Source: Alisma plantago-aquatica (lineage: Eukaryota > Streptophyta > Magnoliopsida > Alismatales > Alismataceae). From it: a DNA stretch of 64,000 nucleotides. Below the pieces are notes generated by a model, which ran no database searches, had not been told where the DNA came from, and saw nothing but the letters and a program-made list of their open reading frames with translations. The stretch spans positions 1,349,596,050-1,349,660,049 of the forward strand of contig OY856411.1 in the NCBI GenBank assembly GCA_963693085.1, given 5' to 3'. Positions within the stretch are counted from its first letter, which is position 1, and each line of letters opens with the position of its first letter. A program made the translations under genes and the position numbers. Below are positions 10,884 through 23,863 of the stretch, in pieces.

Positions 10884-12198
10884 CAAGTTCTGCTGAACAT
10901 GTTTTCAATTAATCTAGTTTGCTATCAATTTGTTATTAATAATTGATTTAATATGCAAATCAAGAATAAATCTTGGAGACCATCTTTGAAATAAGACATA
11001 ATAATCTTTTTGCATCATCAATTAAGGTATAACATTATGAATATGAAATCCTTAAACATATTGCAAGAGTATTATATGAAGACTGATTTTTGAACAAACC
11101 TTATTCATTGATTGACAAAGTTTATTAAACTTGTTCATTTACATGGTTTGTATTAAAATTGAAAATCCATGAATCATGAATGAGATTATTTTGATTTACA
11201 TGGTTTAAAACTAAAAATTATGCACCATGTTGTTTTAAATCAAAGAAATTACTATTTTATCATAATTCACATGGTTTGTCCCAAGTATTCCCTGGTCTAT
11301 CCATAGAGGAACCATGTGTATTAAAATTTAGTTTAAATGACCATGATCATTATATTTCATGAAATTATATGCTCGTATCTTGATCACTATATTGTGGATA
11401 TGCTTCTACTGTTCCATCAAAATCATTATACCATGATCATTGTGTTTCATTTTTACTTGGTTTGTCTAAAATAATCTTTGATCTATATATACAAACCATA
11501 AATGGATGATCATTGTGATTCAACACATTACAAATATAGATGATGCTATCGTTGAAAGTGTCTCTTAGAACAAAAATGATAATGTTTTATCTATTTGTTT
11601 GTTCTAAGAAATCAAAAACAAAATCTTGACTTTAAGATATTAATCTTGCTTTCAAGGATATATGTCTCTAAAGAATCCTATGATTAATCTGGAAATGTGG
11701 ATACAAGAAGAAATGGGAATTGATATTTATGTACATATAGCAAAGCTTAGGAGACAACATTCAAAATGAATACAGTCTAGGAAAATCAAGGACAAAGACT
11801 TCATTGTGATGCCTATATTAAGTTTATAAATTGATAAAACTTCTTTATAATAGGTATAACTCAAAGTGCTTCAAATTGATATTTATTTAATCAAGTTACC
11901 TGCAGATATTATACTTCATATATGAGTGCTCAAATAGGAAATCTGCAGAAATTGCCTCTTGGTTGAAATCAAGTTTGACCAAGGGGCGCTTTGGTCGAAG
12001 TCAAGGTCGACCTAAAATAAGCTTGACAAAATGCTTATTTGTACATCATTCTATTGCACTTAATCTTAGTATCTTGATTCAAAATGTGTTTATCATATTG
12101 AAAAAATAATTGAGAAATAAATTGAGGGTAAATTTGACAATAAATTGTTTCATTTTACTTGGTTTGCATCCCCTGGTTTTTCAAACTGAATATCTTAT

Positions 12199-12464
12199 TA
12201 AGGGGGAGCGTCTAATTATGAAATTAAGGGGGAGAAATAAAAGTCATACAAAATGATTTTCTTGGATATCTTTTTGAAATGACAAAGGGGGAGAAATAAT
12301 ATAAACCGAAAACATAAAGTAAAATGAGTTTCATTAAACTCAGGCCAGTACACATTTGCAAAATAAGAGAATGGCTACAAAAGGTAAACTCCAGGTATGA
12401 AACTCATATGATTTATATTTCCTTATTTTTAGGAAATGTTTGTCATCTTCAAAAAGGGGGAGAT
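12199..12464 (+). promoter_or_regulatory. Multiple polypurine tracts before the 3' LTR of the SIRE-like element
   Basis: AAGGGGGAG-type tracts lie at about 12200-12208, 12226-12236, 12284-12295 and 12451-12463. The last one abuts the LTR start TGTTGG at 12465 and is the likely functional primer. The others are extra copies. Confidence 0.85.
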
Positions 12465-13905
12465 TGTTGGCTAAATTGGACATTATTATAATCCCTTTGT
12501 TTTGATGATGACAAGCATTTCATCCTTGTGGATCTAACGTGCTACTTGAGTGTTGCAGGAACAAGGTGGATGACAACCCTTTTGGAAGATCTATATGCTT
12601 CAAAATGCCTTAATATCATGATTGTAATCAAATGTAAATACTTGTATAAGATATATAATGTACAAGTACTTAGACATCATGTAAATCAAGCGTTAGATCC
12701 TCCCTAGTCAATCACAACACTTAGATAGGTCATCCCCTACAATAGTGTCACAACTGCACACTCATACACACACTTAGTATCTAGTTCAAAACATTGAACC
12801 AGGGTCAATCTCAGTCGACAAACTTCTCGACTGAGACACTCTCGGTCGACAAACTCTTCGACCGAGATTGACCCAAGTAGCTATTAGACCCAGCAAACAA
12901 GGTGGTTGGGAGTTGGAAATGAACGTTGTAAACACTTGCTCCAGGACGTCCCTCAGTCGATAAATCTTCGACTGAGAAGGACTGTCGATCGCCAAATTGT
13001 CGACCGAGATGAGTTCTATCTGCACTTTTCAGAATTAATTAACTAGTCATTGTTAAAGCAACTAATGGTTACCTAACGGCTAGTTAATCACTAAGAACCC
13101 CCTAGAAAGTGTCTAGAACGTCCTTAAGCATCCATAGGCCATTCCTATAAATAGGACAAGCCATAGGACACCCAAAGTACACTTGTGCAACACTTGAGCA
13201 TATACTTACAATTGGCTATTCATTCTTGTGAGCAATAGAGCAATTCCAACAATTGGTTATTCATTCCCATTGCTCCAATTTCGTGTCCTATAGGCTAGCA
13301 TCTCCTACCCACAACACTTACACTTTCATATACATTGGTTAGGAGATAAAAACGCTTGATATAGGAAATTAAGCCTTGTGCTACAACGGTATTGTAATTT
13401 CTATTTTTCCTTCTTGTTCCTTTATATCTTTTGTACTCTCCTTGCTACTCCTAGGGTTGTAGGCTGCGGATTGGAGAGGGTTTGACTTCTCAGGTGGAGA
13501 AGGGTCTTCTCGGTGGAGAAGGTGGACTTTGGACTACTTCAAGAAGGTTGTCTCAAAGGGAAGCTACTTCAAGAGAAAGGCTACTTCAAGGGGAGCTTGA
13601 GGTTACTTCAAGGAAGGTTGCTTCGAGGTTGGTGAGACTACTTCTAGGTGAAGGCTGTCCGAAGGGTTTGATGAAAGTATTGTAATTTTATGTAATATCC
13701 TTGCGAGGTAATAAAATTTAATACTTTCAAAATCCTGGTTGGGTAAGCAACCAGGTAGTGGATTGACTGCCTTAGTATTTGCTAAGGTTGGAACCACTCT
13801 AAATCCTTGTCTCCTTGTCCAATATTTTTGTGGTTGCTTAATTTGGTTGAATTATTATTAAAATATCATAAAACCCTATTCACCCCCCCTCTAGTGGTTT
13901 TTTCA
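12465..13905 (+). repeat. 3' LTR of the SIRE-like element (1441 bp)
   Basis: It starts TGTTGGCTAAATTGG after a polypurine tract and ends TTTTTTCA at 13905, matching the end of the first LTR. It contains a cluster of TCGA-centred inverted repeats (12809-13010). The next bases, ATACG, are the candidate target duplication. The matching copy lies outside the window. Confidence 0.9.
12809..13010. repeat. TCGA-centred inverted repeats (LTR cluster)
   Basis: Arms and spans: 12809-12818/12827-12836 (TCTCAGTCGA/TCGACTGAGA, perfect); 12840-12849/12858-12867 (TCTCGGTCGA/TCGACCGAGA, perfect); 12952-12960/12968-12976 (CTCAGTCGA/TCGACTGAG, perfect). A fourth, weaker pair lies at about 12983-13010. The A-T pair in the first and third replaces the G-C pair of the second. 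Confidence 0.82.
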
Positions 13906-15523
13906 ATACGACTCTAAGCTTACACTAAGGGAGAACGCATTTCACCATCCAACAAGTACTGACGCTGAAGATGGATCTATGGCACAAGGCAACTACATGA
14001 TTAGGGTTTCACTTTGTTAGTTAGTCTAATTGGGTATCTTTTAACATCCATCAAGTTACAACATACAAACCCTAAGCAAACTCTCAGAGATAAGGGCATG
14101 ATACAACTTCAGAAGATATAAAATGTATGAGGCGTGAACTTGTTACATTGTCACATGATACTTGTAGCACTGCCAATCACAAGGCCACCATCAATGTCAC
14201 ATCACTATGGGATGTTAATCCCTCAATCACATCACTAGAGGATAACACCTCACACTAGGCATTAAGCCCCTGCCAAGTCATAAGACCCATCACATCATAT
14301 ATCTTTGTATCTCATAATTATCTCAACAAGCCTCATAACCATCACCATAACATTCACGAGCTATGACATTCATTCAACCTACAAGGTTAGATGCATACAA
14401 GTAGGAGAGAGAAAGTATAGTTACATGCCATACATCAAAGAAAGTTCAATAAGCATAGCATACCCTATAAGTAGGGTTAAGGTTTCTCATATATAGCTGA
14501 TTAGGGTTTCATATCAATGCTTGTCACCAAACCCTAGATATATCATATCCCAAACACTTGGAACACATCATGGCTAGGCATTGTGTTTAGGATATATCAA
14601 CCCATTACCTGAGCAACAACCATTCACTCACACATGTATCAGTCAGGTCATCAAAACAAAGTGTCACGACCTCAACATGGAAGACTTGTTACAACCGCAA
14701 TAGACTCAAGGCATTACGACCCACCAATAAAGCACATGTCTCGACTATCTATCCAACAAGCATTTCGACCATCTATCAAGTAGGTGTTTCGACCACCTCA
14801 CATACTCCCATGGCTCGATCGAAACACATCACCAACCACTACATCAGTAGCGACCAACACCATTTGTCAAAACAAGATGTTACGGCCGTGACAAAAGAAC
14901 CAACCTGGGTAACAACCAAGTCAATAATGCAGTGTCACAACCATATCACTATTGCGACCCACCCATTTGGGTTAGGGTTTGTCACGACCGCAACACCACT
15001 CATCCATATCAAAAGAATGAGACATAGATGAGCAACAACCCAAACCACTAAGAGAAACATGCGTCGGCCAACTCATCCAAAGGAGGTGTGTTGGTAGAAA
15101 CACATCCAAGACATGCCAACAAGGTCGAGACATAGGTCGCAACACTCAACCTAAGATCAACATGGTTGACACCATGCTCCACCAAGCAAAACCCTAGAAA
15201 CCCCAACATCACCACATGATGTCACATCATGAACTATGATCCAAACAAGGTGCCCTTCAACATAATTCACTCTTTCATGATTCCAAGGCATACAAGACAC
15301 AATCTACATGTGACAAATTACAAGATAACCTCTCAACTTGGATAAATTGCAACTTGGTCCTAAACAAGCATACACAGCTTCATCAACCAAACATGACCAA
15401 ACTGAAAATATAAGATTGCCACATGTTAGATAATCATCTCAAAGGATTAAATAATGTATTAAGCATCTTATTAAGCAAAGTAAGCAAGTTTATCCCAAAA
15501 GCTAGGTCAGGGGCCTTACAACA
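13906..15523 (-). repeat. Degenerate LTR of a reverse-strand Gypsy-type element, interrupted by the SIRE-like element
   Basis: Read on the reverse strand it begins TGTTGTAAGGCCCCTGACC at 15523. That resembles the LTR start of the reverse chromovirus at 57277 (TGGTTGTAAAATGCTTGACC). About 50 bp near 13990-14035 also resemble 54240-54290 (ACTACATGATTAGGGTTTCAC). No purine tract lies on the far side of 15523, so this looks like the outer end of a 5' LTR or a solo LTR. The left part was cut by the Copia insertion. A TGTCACGACC at 14661 could instead be its true 3' end. Boundaries other than 15523 are uncertain. Confidence 0.45.
14661..15130. repeat. Degenerate array of CGACC-type words
   Basis: The words TCACGACC, TTACGACC, TTTCGACC, TCTCGACT, TTGCGACC and close variants recur about every 25-50 bases across this stretch. 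The intervening sequence is not clearly repeated. It lies inside the old reverse LTR. Confidence 0.5.
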
Positions 15524-18500
15524 TATTCATGTCTATTTTCTATCAATCCTCTTCCCACCAAACCAGAGTGAATACAGGGAAAGGTAGAATGATTTGGAGG
15601 GAAACTTAATGCAAACTTAGAGAAAAAATAAACAAGAGGAAAAGTTGAAGATAAATAAAATTTTTAATATATAGATCTTAAAAATAATATATTGCACAAA
15701 ACATCGTAGGAAATTTTGAAATATACAAAGAAAATAGTAAGAAACTTTGGAAGAATTTAGAAAAATTATCAAGGATTAATTAGAAATACAGAAACATGTA
15801 TGAATATTTATACTTAAGCATAAAATTGAGAGGATATTATAATATGGAAGAAACTTGAATACTTCAACATAATATGGAAGATTGTACAAAATAGAAAAAA
15901 TAATAATTATATCACACACTTGAGAGAAAAAAAATATGTTGTTACACTTCAAAATCAATTGATATCATTTTTTTAAACATGGAGGAAAATACTTTCAAAG
16001 CATACAATTGATAAAAATGTATAGATTCTAATATTTACATTGTAGATATTATAGGAAATGGCTAGGTCGACTTGCAAAGTAATGAAACTCAACTGTCACT
16101 CAAGTTAGTCAGGAGTAATTATACCAAAACATTCCTAAAGGTCACCTTCATAAATACCTCAGTCTAGTTCTTACCTACATAGTTATACCCTATTCTCAAA
16201 AGTAAAAAGTCTTATAATATGTATCGAGTATGGATTTCTAAAAAGAAAAATATTATAACTATGTATGGTATATAGTATTGTCTCAAATAATTACATGTAG
16301 TAGAATATGTCCATATTAAGATATGGTTCAAGTTTGAAAAATTCTTAATATCGTCTAAAAAATACATGCAATAAAATATGTCCATATTAATCTATGTTTA
16401 GGTTTTTAAAAATTCGAGTTAATAACTACCTTTCAATATTTTTGTGCTTTCAAATAATACATGAAGTAACTTGAAGAGATAGAAACAATTAGAAATCCTA
16501 TCTTGTACATTTTTCCAGAGATCACGAGCTTAAAAGATACTTAATACCGTTTATCCATACTTGTTAACAATCATTGCTCTTTATATGATTTTATTGATTA
16601 AAATAAGGCATTAAATAGATATCTAGAAGTAGAACTATATATAATATAATTATGTAAAATATTATACTTTAATAAAATATTTTGATTCTTGATATTACTA
16701 AGATATATTTATAGTTAGATTTCTTCCTTCAACGATCCCTAAAATTAGGAATGCATTTTTTGTATTGATCCTAAAAAGAAAAATAACTAAATCAAAAGCC
16801 TTGATTTCATGCATTGTAACACATCATGTCATGGGAAGTTGGAATAAAGTAATTGAAAGCTTGATACTAGAATTGACACTCATTCGGGTGATATGAATTG
16901 TTGCACACTACAACATCATCTTGGGATGCATGGCATGTCGTGTCACAACACAAAAATACACAAAAATGATGGGGCATCAAAAATATGGATAGAAACTTTA
17001 GGGGCATAAAAAAAAATAGGTTGGTTTTAGGTTGGACAATAATGAGGTTGATACAAAATAGCTTAACTCAGAACCAACCCAGAACTAAATGTTTACAAGA
17101 TGTTATGTCCAAAATCATAACTAGTTTCATAATGTGTAACCAGAAACCTAATCTGGATCATATACTTTTGTTAATTATGTATGATGTGTAGGATTTTGTA
17201 CATGACATGAACTTGTTTTTCTAATTTTGTCAAATTGGATTCAATCTCGATTGAACAGATCACCACCGAGAGCTGACTCAGTTTCAATTTAAACATCAAT
17301 ATCTAAACCTAGAACCAACCTAGTTGATAAAATCCAAAATCAAAATTGCATATTTCCAGGTTAAAAAGGATTGGATTCGCATGTTTGAAACTTTTTTGAC
17401 AACCCCAAGAAACATAATCATGTGGATTTTCCACTTTTATGCTAAAATTGATATGTGATAATTGAAAGGAAGGGGAAGGGGATGGAGGGGAGAGGGGAGA
17501 AGGGACATGAGGGGAAAGAAATGGGAAATTTATTTTAGTGTGTTTGGTTAGCATGAGGAGTGGAAGGGAAGAAGATCACTACAAATAAATTCATGATATT
17601 AAATGTTTGTGCAACAAAACTAGACACATAGTTTTATATTAGTTATAAGTTGTGCAAGACTTTTCTTCATATTTACATGATTCCAATTAAAACTTCCAAT
17701 CAATTATTAACTTCCCTTCATATTAGAATTATTCCCTATAAAAATCCTTTGAGTTTCCCATTTACTCATAGGATTTTTTCTACATATTTACGAATTCTGC
17801 TCACAATTTTCTCCAAAATTTCAAGTGTTTTCTATAAAGTATATTTTAATGCTTTTAATTTTCACTAGTTGCCTACCATTTTTCTCTCTAAGTTTCTATA
17901 GATTTTGTTTAAAACACTCTCCAAGTTTCCACCCCTTCCAAATTATTCCTCTAATTCTATGTTTTACTTCAATCTTCTCGCTAAGTTTCATGTCAATAGT
18001 TTCCCTTTGTTTTGGTTTCCACTTTGATTTGATAAGGAGAGTAGTCGAGAAAATACACATCATCTTTCACTCTCATTTCCCTATGTTCCCCTCTCTCTCC
18101 AATAAGGGTATTTTATTAGGAGGGGAATGATGAAGAGGAGAGGGGGAGGGAAAAGGCTCAACCTATTTGGGATTAAGAGAGAGATTTTACCCCCTCTCTC
18201 AAAACTCATGGTTGATGCCATACACCCGGAAGGTGGTAAATCAATAAATGTTTGTTTATGGTTCAAACCCAAGCCCCTTCATTGGGGACCACCAATGTTG
18301 CCACATGTACTATCTTTTATAGACAAAGGGCTTGACCTATTTGGTTAGACAAACTCACGAGGATGGGAGGAAAATAGAGGAGAAGGAAGAACAAAGATGC
18401 ATGTGTATTTTCTACCACTTGTTTCTTCACCAAAATGGAGTGGAGACCGAGGGAAGGGATTGAATTGTGTTTAAACTTATGTGGAGATTAGATGGAAATA

Positions 18501-20852
18501 TAAACGTGGGAGGGAAAATTGGGAGAAAATAGAAACATGGAGGGAAACTTTTAATATATATATTGTAAGTTAGAATAAAATTTGACATGATATGCTTCAA
18601 ACAAAAACTAAGAAGGAACATGGGTGAAATCTAAATTATATAAAGATTACTTTTACTAAATATTGAAGAAACTTGAAAGTTTAGAAGAATTTTTGTTTCA
18701 AAACATAAATATATATAGAAAAAATCATATTATTCAATGAAACCATAGAGGCAATTTAAAGGGTATATTGAAATATAAAGAGAACTTAGATACTTTAATA
18801 GATTTTTTGATGAAAAACATCAAATATTTGAGAAAAGTATTGACACCACGTACATTTAATATGCAAATATGTACCCTATTTTTTGAGGAAAATACATTAT
18901 ATATCATAAATTAATTTATAATGACAATAAATTAGTTCTCAATAAATATTGCTAGTACATCATTATTGTATGGATATGCTAGCATTACATATATGATGGA
19001 AGCAATGAAGAAGCTTAAACATGTAAGTGTCACATCAAATTATTGCTTAGCTTTTATTTATCCAAGAGTGATATGATCTATCCTAAATTAGCAACTAAGT
19101 ATGCCATTCAAATATATGTTTTTTTGTTTTCAAGCCACCCTCATACTGAGTAAATTAATTCTTATGTGTCCATTGTTGAAGATTTTCTACCAAAGTTTTT
19201 TCATCTAGTTTTAGCACCAATTTTGTAGAACACACGGTCTAAATTCTACTGTTTGTTCACTCTCATTTTATGCTATTTAATGTCACTTTTAGTCAACATA
19301 CATTTGTAATATCAGCCTCGGTTTGTATCAATTTTTTTGATATATTTTTGCCAAATACACTCCTTTCCCATTTTCCAATTAATCCATATTGCATACATAC
19401 ACAACAAATTTCAGGGTCCATTTGTGGCCCTGTCCGAGGAGGTTCTCCTTTATGGAATATATGAGTCGATTAAAGGCAAACTAATAGTGAAAAGTGGCTC
19501 ATTATTTAGATAACTTTTCTGCACACTACCAATGACATTTCTAAATAATCCAGACTAACGTCTCCTAATACCCCTTATTTCTCAAGTATATCTTTCACGA
19601 TGCTACATCATGTAAGACTTTATCCCACACAATTCACCAATTTGTCCATGTTTTTGTAGTGTGGACACTAGTCGATAACAATATACTAGCAAAAGAGCAC
19701 GTTCTAAGCACGTTGCATTAAGATGGAATATTTGACATATATAAGCATATACACTCAATTATACTTATTTTTCGATGTATATCTAAGTGATATTTATGAC
19801 ATACTTCAAATACTAAAAATAAAAGAATTTTGTCCAAAACTATGATGGTAATGTGTATTTCAAACGTAATTAATTAGACTTCTTTAGCATCTCATCATTT
19901 TGGAGATTGTTGATATATCACATAATACAAAGAAAATTCCTACGTAGAATCTTAATTTTCTATTAGAATTTGTGAAGTTTATTCAAAATCCAGTAGCGAC
20001 TGATTAATTTTTTATATGCATGCAACTGATCTTTCAATAAATATCATATTACTTAACATAGAATGATACCTCTATTATCTTTTTATATGGTAGATAATTT
20101 GAAAATGTTGAAACATTAATAACTCATGATATCTATTAAACTATAATCCTATAAAAATATTCATTATTTGAATTTGTCATATCTAAACAAATTTGACTTG
20201 ACAGAGTACAAACTCAATATCAATATGGGAATCATTTTAGGCACCAACTTTCAAACATGGAACTAATTCAGGTTGATAAAATTCACATATGGCAATAGTT
20301 TTTTCATGTCAAACCAGGTCAGGTTCACATGTTTGACAGAACATTGACACGTATAAATAACTTCTCCCTAACCATCAATGTATCATTCTCAAATTTTCAG
20401 CTTTGACTGCCTCATACATATAACATCACCTTTGAATAATTCTTTATTAACACCACATTGATGTCATGCATTACTTGAATTTTGGTTCAATAACAATTCA
20501 CTTAGCTCATATGATTATGTTGCATTGCTCACTTGGATAGTTGTGATATTTTTTTAATCTTCGGGCTACATTGTCAGGACGAGTCATTAGGCCACCCCAA
20601 AACATCTAATTTAACAAATGGTACCCATTCATAAAAAATATACAAAGTAATGCAAACCATAGATATATTCCAAATTAACACACAAAATTATACCAAGTTC
20701 AATGCTTTTGAATATATCTAAACACGAGGCTTCACTAAAATTAATTATATGTCGTATTTACATTGGCTTATAGTAATAGATAAAATATAATTCAAAAAGT
20801 TTGTAGTCAATTGTACAAAAGATACATATCATAAATAAAAAGTAGTCATATA

Positions 20853-20865
20853 TGCACACACACAC

Positions 20866-20903
<38 letters not shown>
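20853..20903. repeat. (CA)n/(TA)n microsatellite
   Basis: About 7 CA units are followed by about 17 TA units. Confidence 0.95.
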
Positions 20904-20907
<4 letters not shown>

Positions 20908-21652
20908 ATGTGTATGTAATGCATCAAGATTATTGGGTTTAGGTTTACATTGACCTTGATTTGTCCTGTATAATAGTTTGTACCAAGAAAAAAAAATCAA
21001 TCTGGCTAATCAGTCTAGTTTATATGAGTCAGGTCTGGCTTGAGTTATGCAAGATGTGTCATCGAACAGATTGGGCTCGTGAGATTGATATTTGTCTCGT
21101 TTTGAAGCGTTCCTTGAAAAGGATATAGATTAGAAATTTTTAGAAATCACACACATCCCATATTTTTATAAGATCTAGTAAAATTATCCAATAATATCTA
21201 AATTTTTTGCAGCATGCACATTCATTTTGATGAATTATCCAAAATGTATGATAAAGATGATTTTTAGATCACATTCAATGTGAAAACACACTAAGTTGTC
21301 AAGTTAGATTTTTAATACAGACGCCTTAAATATCAAATTGGTACATGTCACTTAGATATACTATGGTATGTGGTTCTTATAGCCTTAAAATATGACTAAT
21401 AATTAAAATAATAGATTGAAATAATTTGTATAGTTTGCAATCAAATTATTATGAGGGAGATACATATTATGTGTAAAATGTAGCTATACTATATGTATTG
21501 GATATGGGGTTATTTGAGTGTTTGAGTTTGATTTACCTAGGTGCTAACTGAAAATGTGGATCAAAATTTAATGACCAAATGTTATTGTAGTTTGTTTGAG
21601 GTAGCTCTGACTTAGATCCTGCTCTCAAAGAATGAATCGGCTTGCTCTGGGC

Positions 21653-22640
21653 GATGCCCATTTCATCTTCAATTATTTTCTTGAAAAAAAAATTAAACAA
21701 CCTAAATAGTTAAAAATAGGTGATAAAATGAGTTCTGAAGTTTGTGTTTACTTTGACATCGTCTGGGCCATATAAAAAGTTGGACCAAAATTTCCAAGTG
21801 GGCCCATCAATGTTATTTATGTAATTTGTTTCTTGCTTAAATTATACAGTCCATAAATTTGTTAGATCATGTTAGCCCAGTCGACGAAAAAAATAAACAA
21901 CTCAAACAGTTAAATGTTGGTGACGACATGAGTTTTTAGGCCTCGATTTATCTTGGAATGACTCTTGCCAAATAGAAAGTTGAACCAAAATTTCAATATA
22001 GTTCATATAAATCAAGTTTGGTATATAAATATTACTGTCAAAATATTTGTCAGATCATGCCTAGACCGGTCCATGCTCATGTCTTCTGAATCCATTATCT
22101 AAAAATATAATCATCGTAAATAGTCATATATACATGACATAAGTGATTGAAGACCAAATGCTTATTTATAGGGTAGTCGATGCCCATCTATGTTCAATTA
22201 TTTTCTAGAAGGAGACAAAAAAAGTAAACAACCTAAACATTTAAAAATAGGTAACCAAATGAGTTCTAAGGTTTGGTTTCATTTTGTCCATCGCTTGTGC
22301 GATATAAAAAGTTAGACCAAAATTTTTGGATACATCAATATTGTCCATGTGAATCAGTTCAGACTTAAATTATGTAATCGTAAAATTTTTCAGATCATGT
22401 TGGCCCAATGATGGAGAAAAAATTAAACAACTCAAAAAATAAAATATGGTGACAACTTGAATTTTAGGCCCCGGTTTATCTTGGCATCACCCCATGCCAA
22501 ATAAAAATATGAACCAAAATTTTCTATATAGCTCATGTAAATCAAACTTGGCTTAAATTATAGGTCAAAATATTTATGGGACAATGTCGAAGGAAGTTCA
22601 TATATATCTCTTCTCAAACCGTTACTTAAAAAATATATCT
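21653..22640. repeat. Two-copy tandem repeat of about 526 bp with internal half-units
   Basis: GATGCCCA plus following sequence at 21653 recurs at 22179. Within each copy, two related half-units of about 200 bp share phrases such as AAAGTTGGACCAAAATTT (21775, 21976, 22306, 22503) and TCAGATCATG. Copies are diverged by substitutions and small indels, so the duplication is old. Confidence 0.75.
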
Positions 22641-22828
22641 CAATTAGTTAAATTTATGTGACCAAGTGAATGGAGAAGTACATAGACACACACGTGAAAA
22701 GCACACAAGCACGCTCGTCAGCTGTGTTTGTTTATATATATAGGGGTAGTATCAATGCGCATGCCTGGTTTATGAATATGCTAATATTAGTGTAGTATTG
22801 TTTACAAACTACAACCCACTCTTCACAA

Positions 22829-23800
22829 TGTTGTGAATGTTGTGATTCTTACCAAGAGGAAACTATATCTCACCTCTTTATTCACGGACAGATAGCCTCT
22901 TGCCTCTGGGATAAACTGAACCGAACGTTGGGTATCTCGATAGATACATCACTTCCTGAGATTCATGGGATCCTCAACGTTTGCTGGGATGGAGCACAGG
23001 AGAAGCACCAACTCGGGCTGCTCCGCGGTATCTTACCAATGGTCACCCTTTGGTACATATGGGTCGCTCGCTGCTCTAGTAGATATGAGGGAACTCCTAT
23101 GTCGGCTGACCAGATATGGAGGAAGGCTAAAGTTCTTATTAACACAACCCTAGTATCAACTATCTTCAAGCGTCCAACCTCCCCAGCAGAAGCACGTCAG
23201 AAACTGATGATGGAAGGAATTGCTATCTGTCACAGCACTGTCCCATACTTCCGCATCACTCACCGGACGCGACTGCCTCCGGAAACTCTGAAGCTCAACA
23301 TAGCGGTTCACCGGCACGCACATCAACAAGGGAAATATGCAGCTGGGGGCATACTCTGTAACCATACATGCTCTTTCCTTTGGGCTTTCGCATCACCACT
23401 GGACGCTGGCAACCACAGCTCGGCGCACATGGAAGCATGGTACCGAGCCCTTATCCTCTTCTCCGTCTACGGGAGGCCAGATTTGATCATTGAATCAGAT
23501 TCCAAGATTATGATTGATCTGGTTTTGGGAGCTTTTGACACACCCTGGAGGCTCCGGGCACAAATGAAGGAGATTAAACAATTACTTACGAATCAGAACA
23601 TCTCCTGCGCCCACACTCTCAAAACTGCAAACCGCGTGGCCACCTATGGCAACCACCTGGATAGTTTTTATTTTTTCCACAACTACCGAGATATGCCTCC
23701 ACCTATCAGGAGTAGTTATAACTTAGACATGCAAAGCTTTAGATATATCCCTCCATGCACAAATCACACAAAGGAGCTTGGCTTTTTTGACACCTCATAG
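22829..23800 (+). pseudogene. LINE ORF2 C-terminus: zinc-finger (zf-RVT type) and RNase H-like domain
   Basis: One frame is open for 323 codons to the TAG at 23798-23800. It begins with a Cys-rich CCECC, then ETISHLFIHGQIASCLW, which fits the zinc-finger segment after reverse transcriptase in plant L1 elements. An RNase H-like domain follows (LKLNIAVH, HMEAWYRALIL, IIESDSKIMIDLVLG). The second and third acidic positions (E in MEAW, D in ESDS) are kept. The first, normally Asp in an NVDG-like motif, reads NIAV and appears lost. Reverse transcriptase and endonuclease are absent through 5' truncation. The frame is open only because the piece is fairly young; no start context or promoter is seen. 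Confidence 0.85.
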
Positions 23801-23863
23801 ATTACTGCGGTGCTTTCCGTGAGGCTTGATTTTATACAATCACCTCAATCCTTTTGTCTAGCC

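Larger units (their letters stand above)
10374..12464 (+). other. AT-rich spacer of the SIRE-like element (no pol)
   Basis: About 2.1 kb without a coding signal fills the place of pol. It holds short recurring words (GAGATATGACC near 10390 and 10568; ACATGGTTTG near 11140, 11200 and 11270), four TCGA-centred inverted repeats (10709-10883), and four polypurine tracts near the 3' end. Confidence 0.7.
8992..13905 (+). mobile_element. SIRE/Maximus-like Copia element, pol-less, interrupted by the Tekay-like element
   Basis: The last 414 bp of one LTR (8992-9405) repeat as the end of a complete LTR at 12465-13905. A tRNA-iMet-type primer site follows the first, and purine tracts precede the second. 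The interior encodes the C-terminal half of a SIRE-type Gag. No protease, integrase or reverse transcriptase is readable. Several AAGGGGGAG tracts before the 3' LTR are a known habit of the SIRE/Opie lineage. This is a non-autonomous, internally deleted member. Its left end lies left of the window because the Tekay-like element landed in its 5' LTR. Confidence 0.85.
15524..22815. other. AT-rich intergenic sequence without recognised genes
   Basis: No open frame here has a recognisable domain, and codons are dominated by AT-rich runs. Things visible: a purine-rich GGGGA tract at about 17465-17530, with related purine tracts near 18120-18160 and 18360-18390; partial similarity between about 15536-15700 and 18410-18600; and related phrases at about 17225-17350 and 20190-20300, such as GTTGATAAAATYCA. 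These suggest old decayed repeats. A microsatellite and a tandem repeat are listed separately. Confidence 0.6.

Noticed and set aside
10700..13010. CRISPR-like array of short repeats
   Set aside because: The repeats are inverted pairs in an eukaryotic retrotransposon, not equal direct repeats with uniform unique spacers, and no cas genes exist here.
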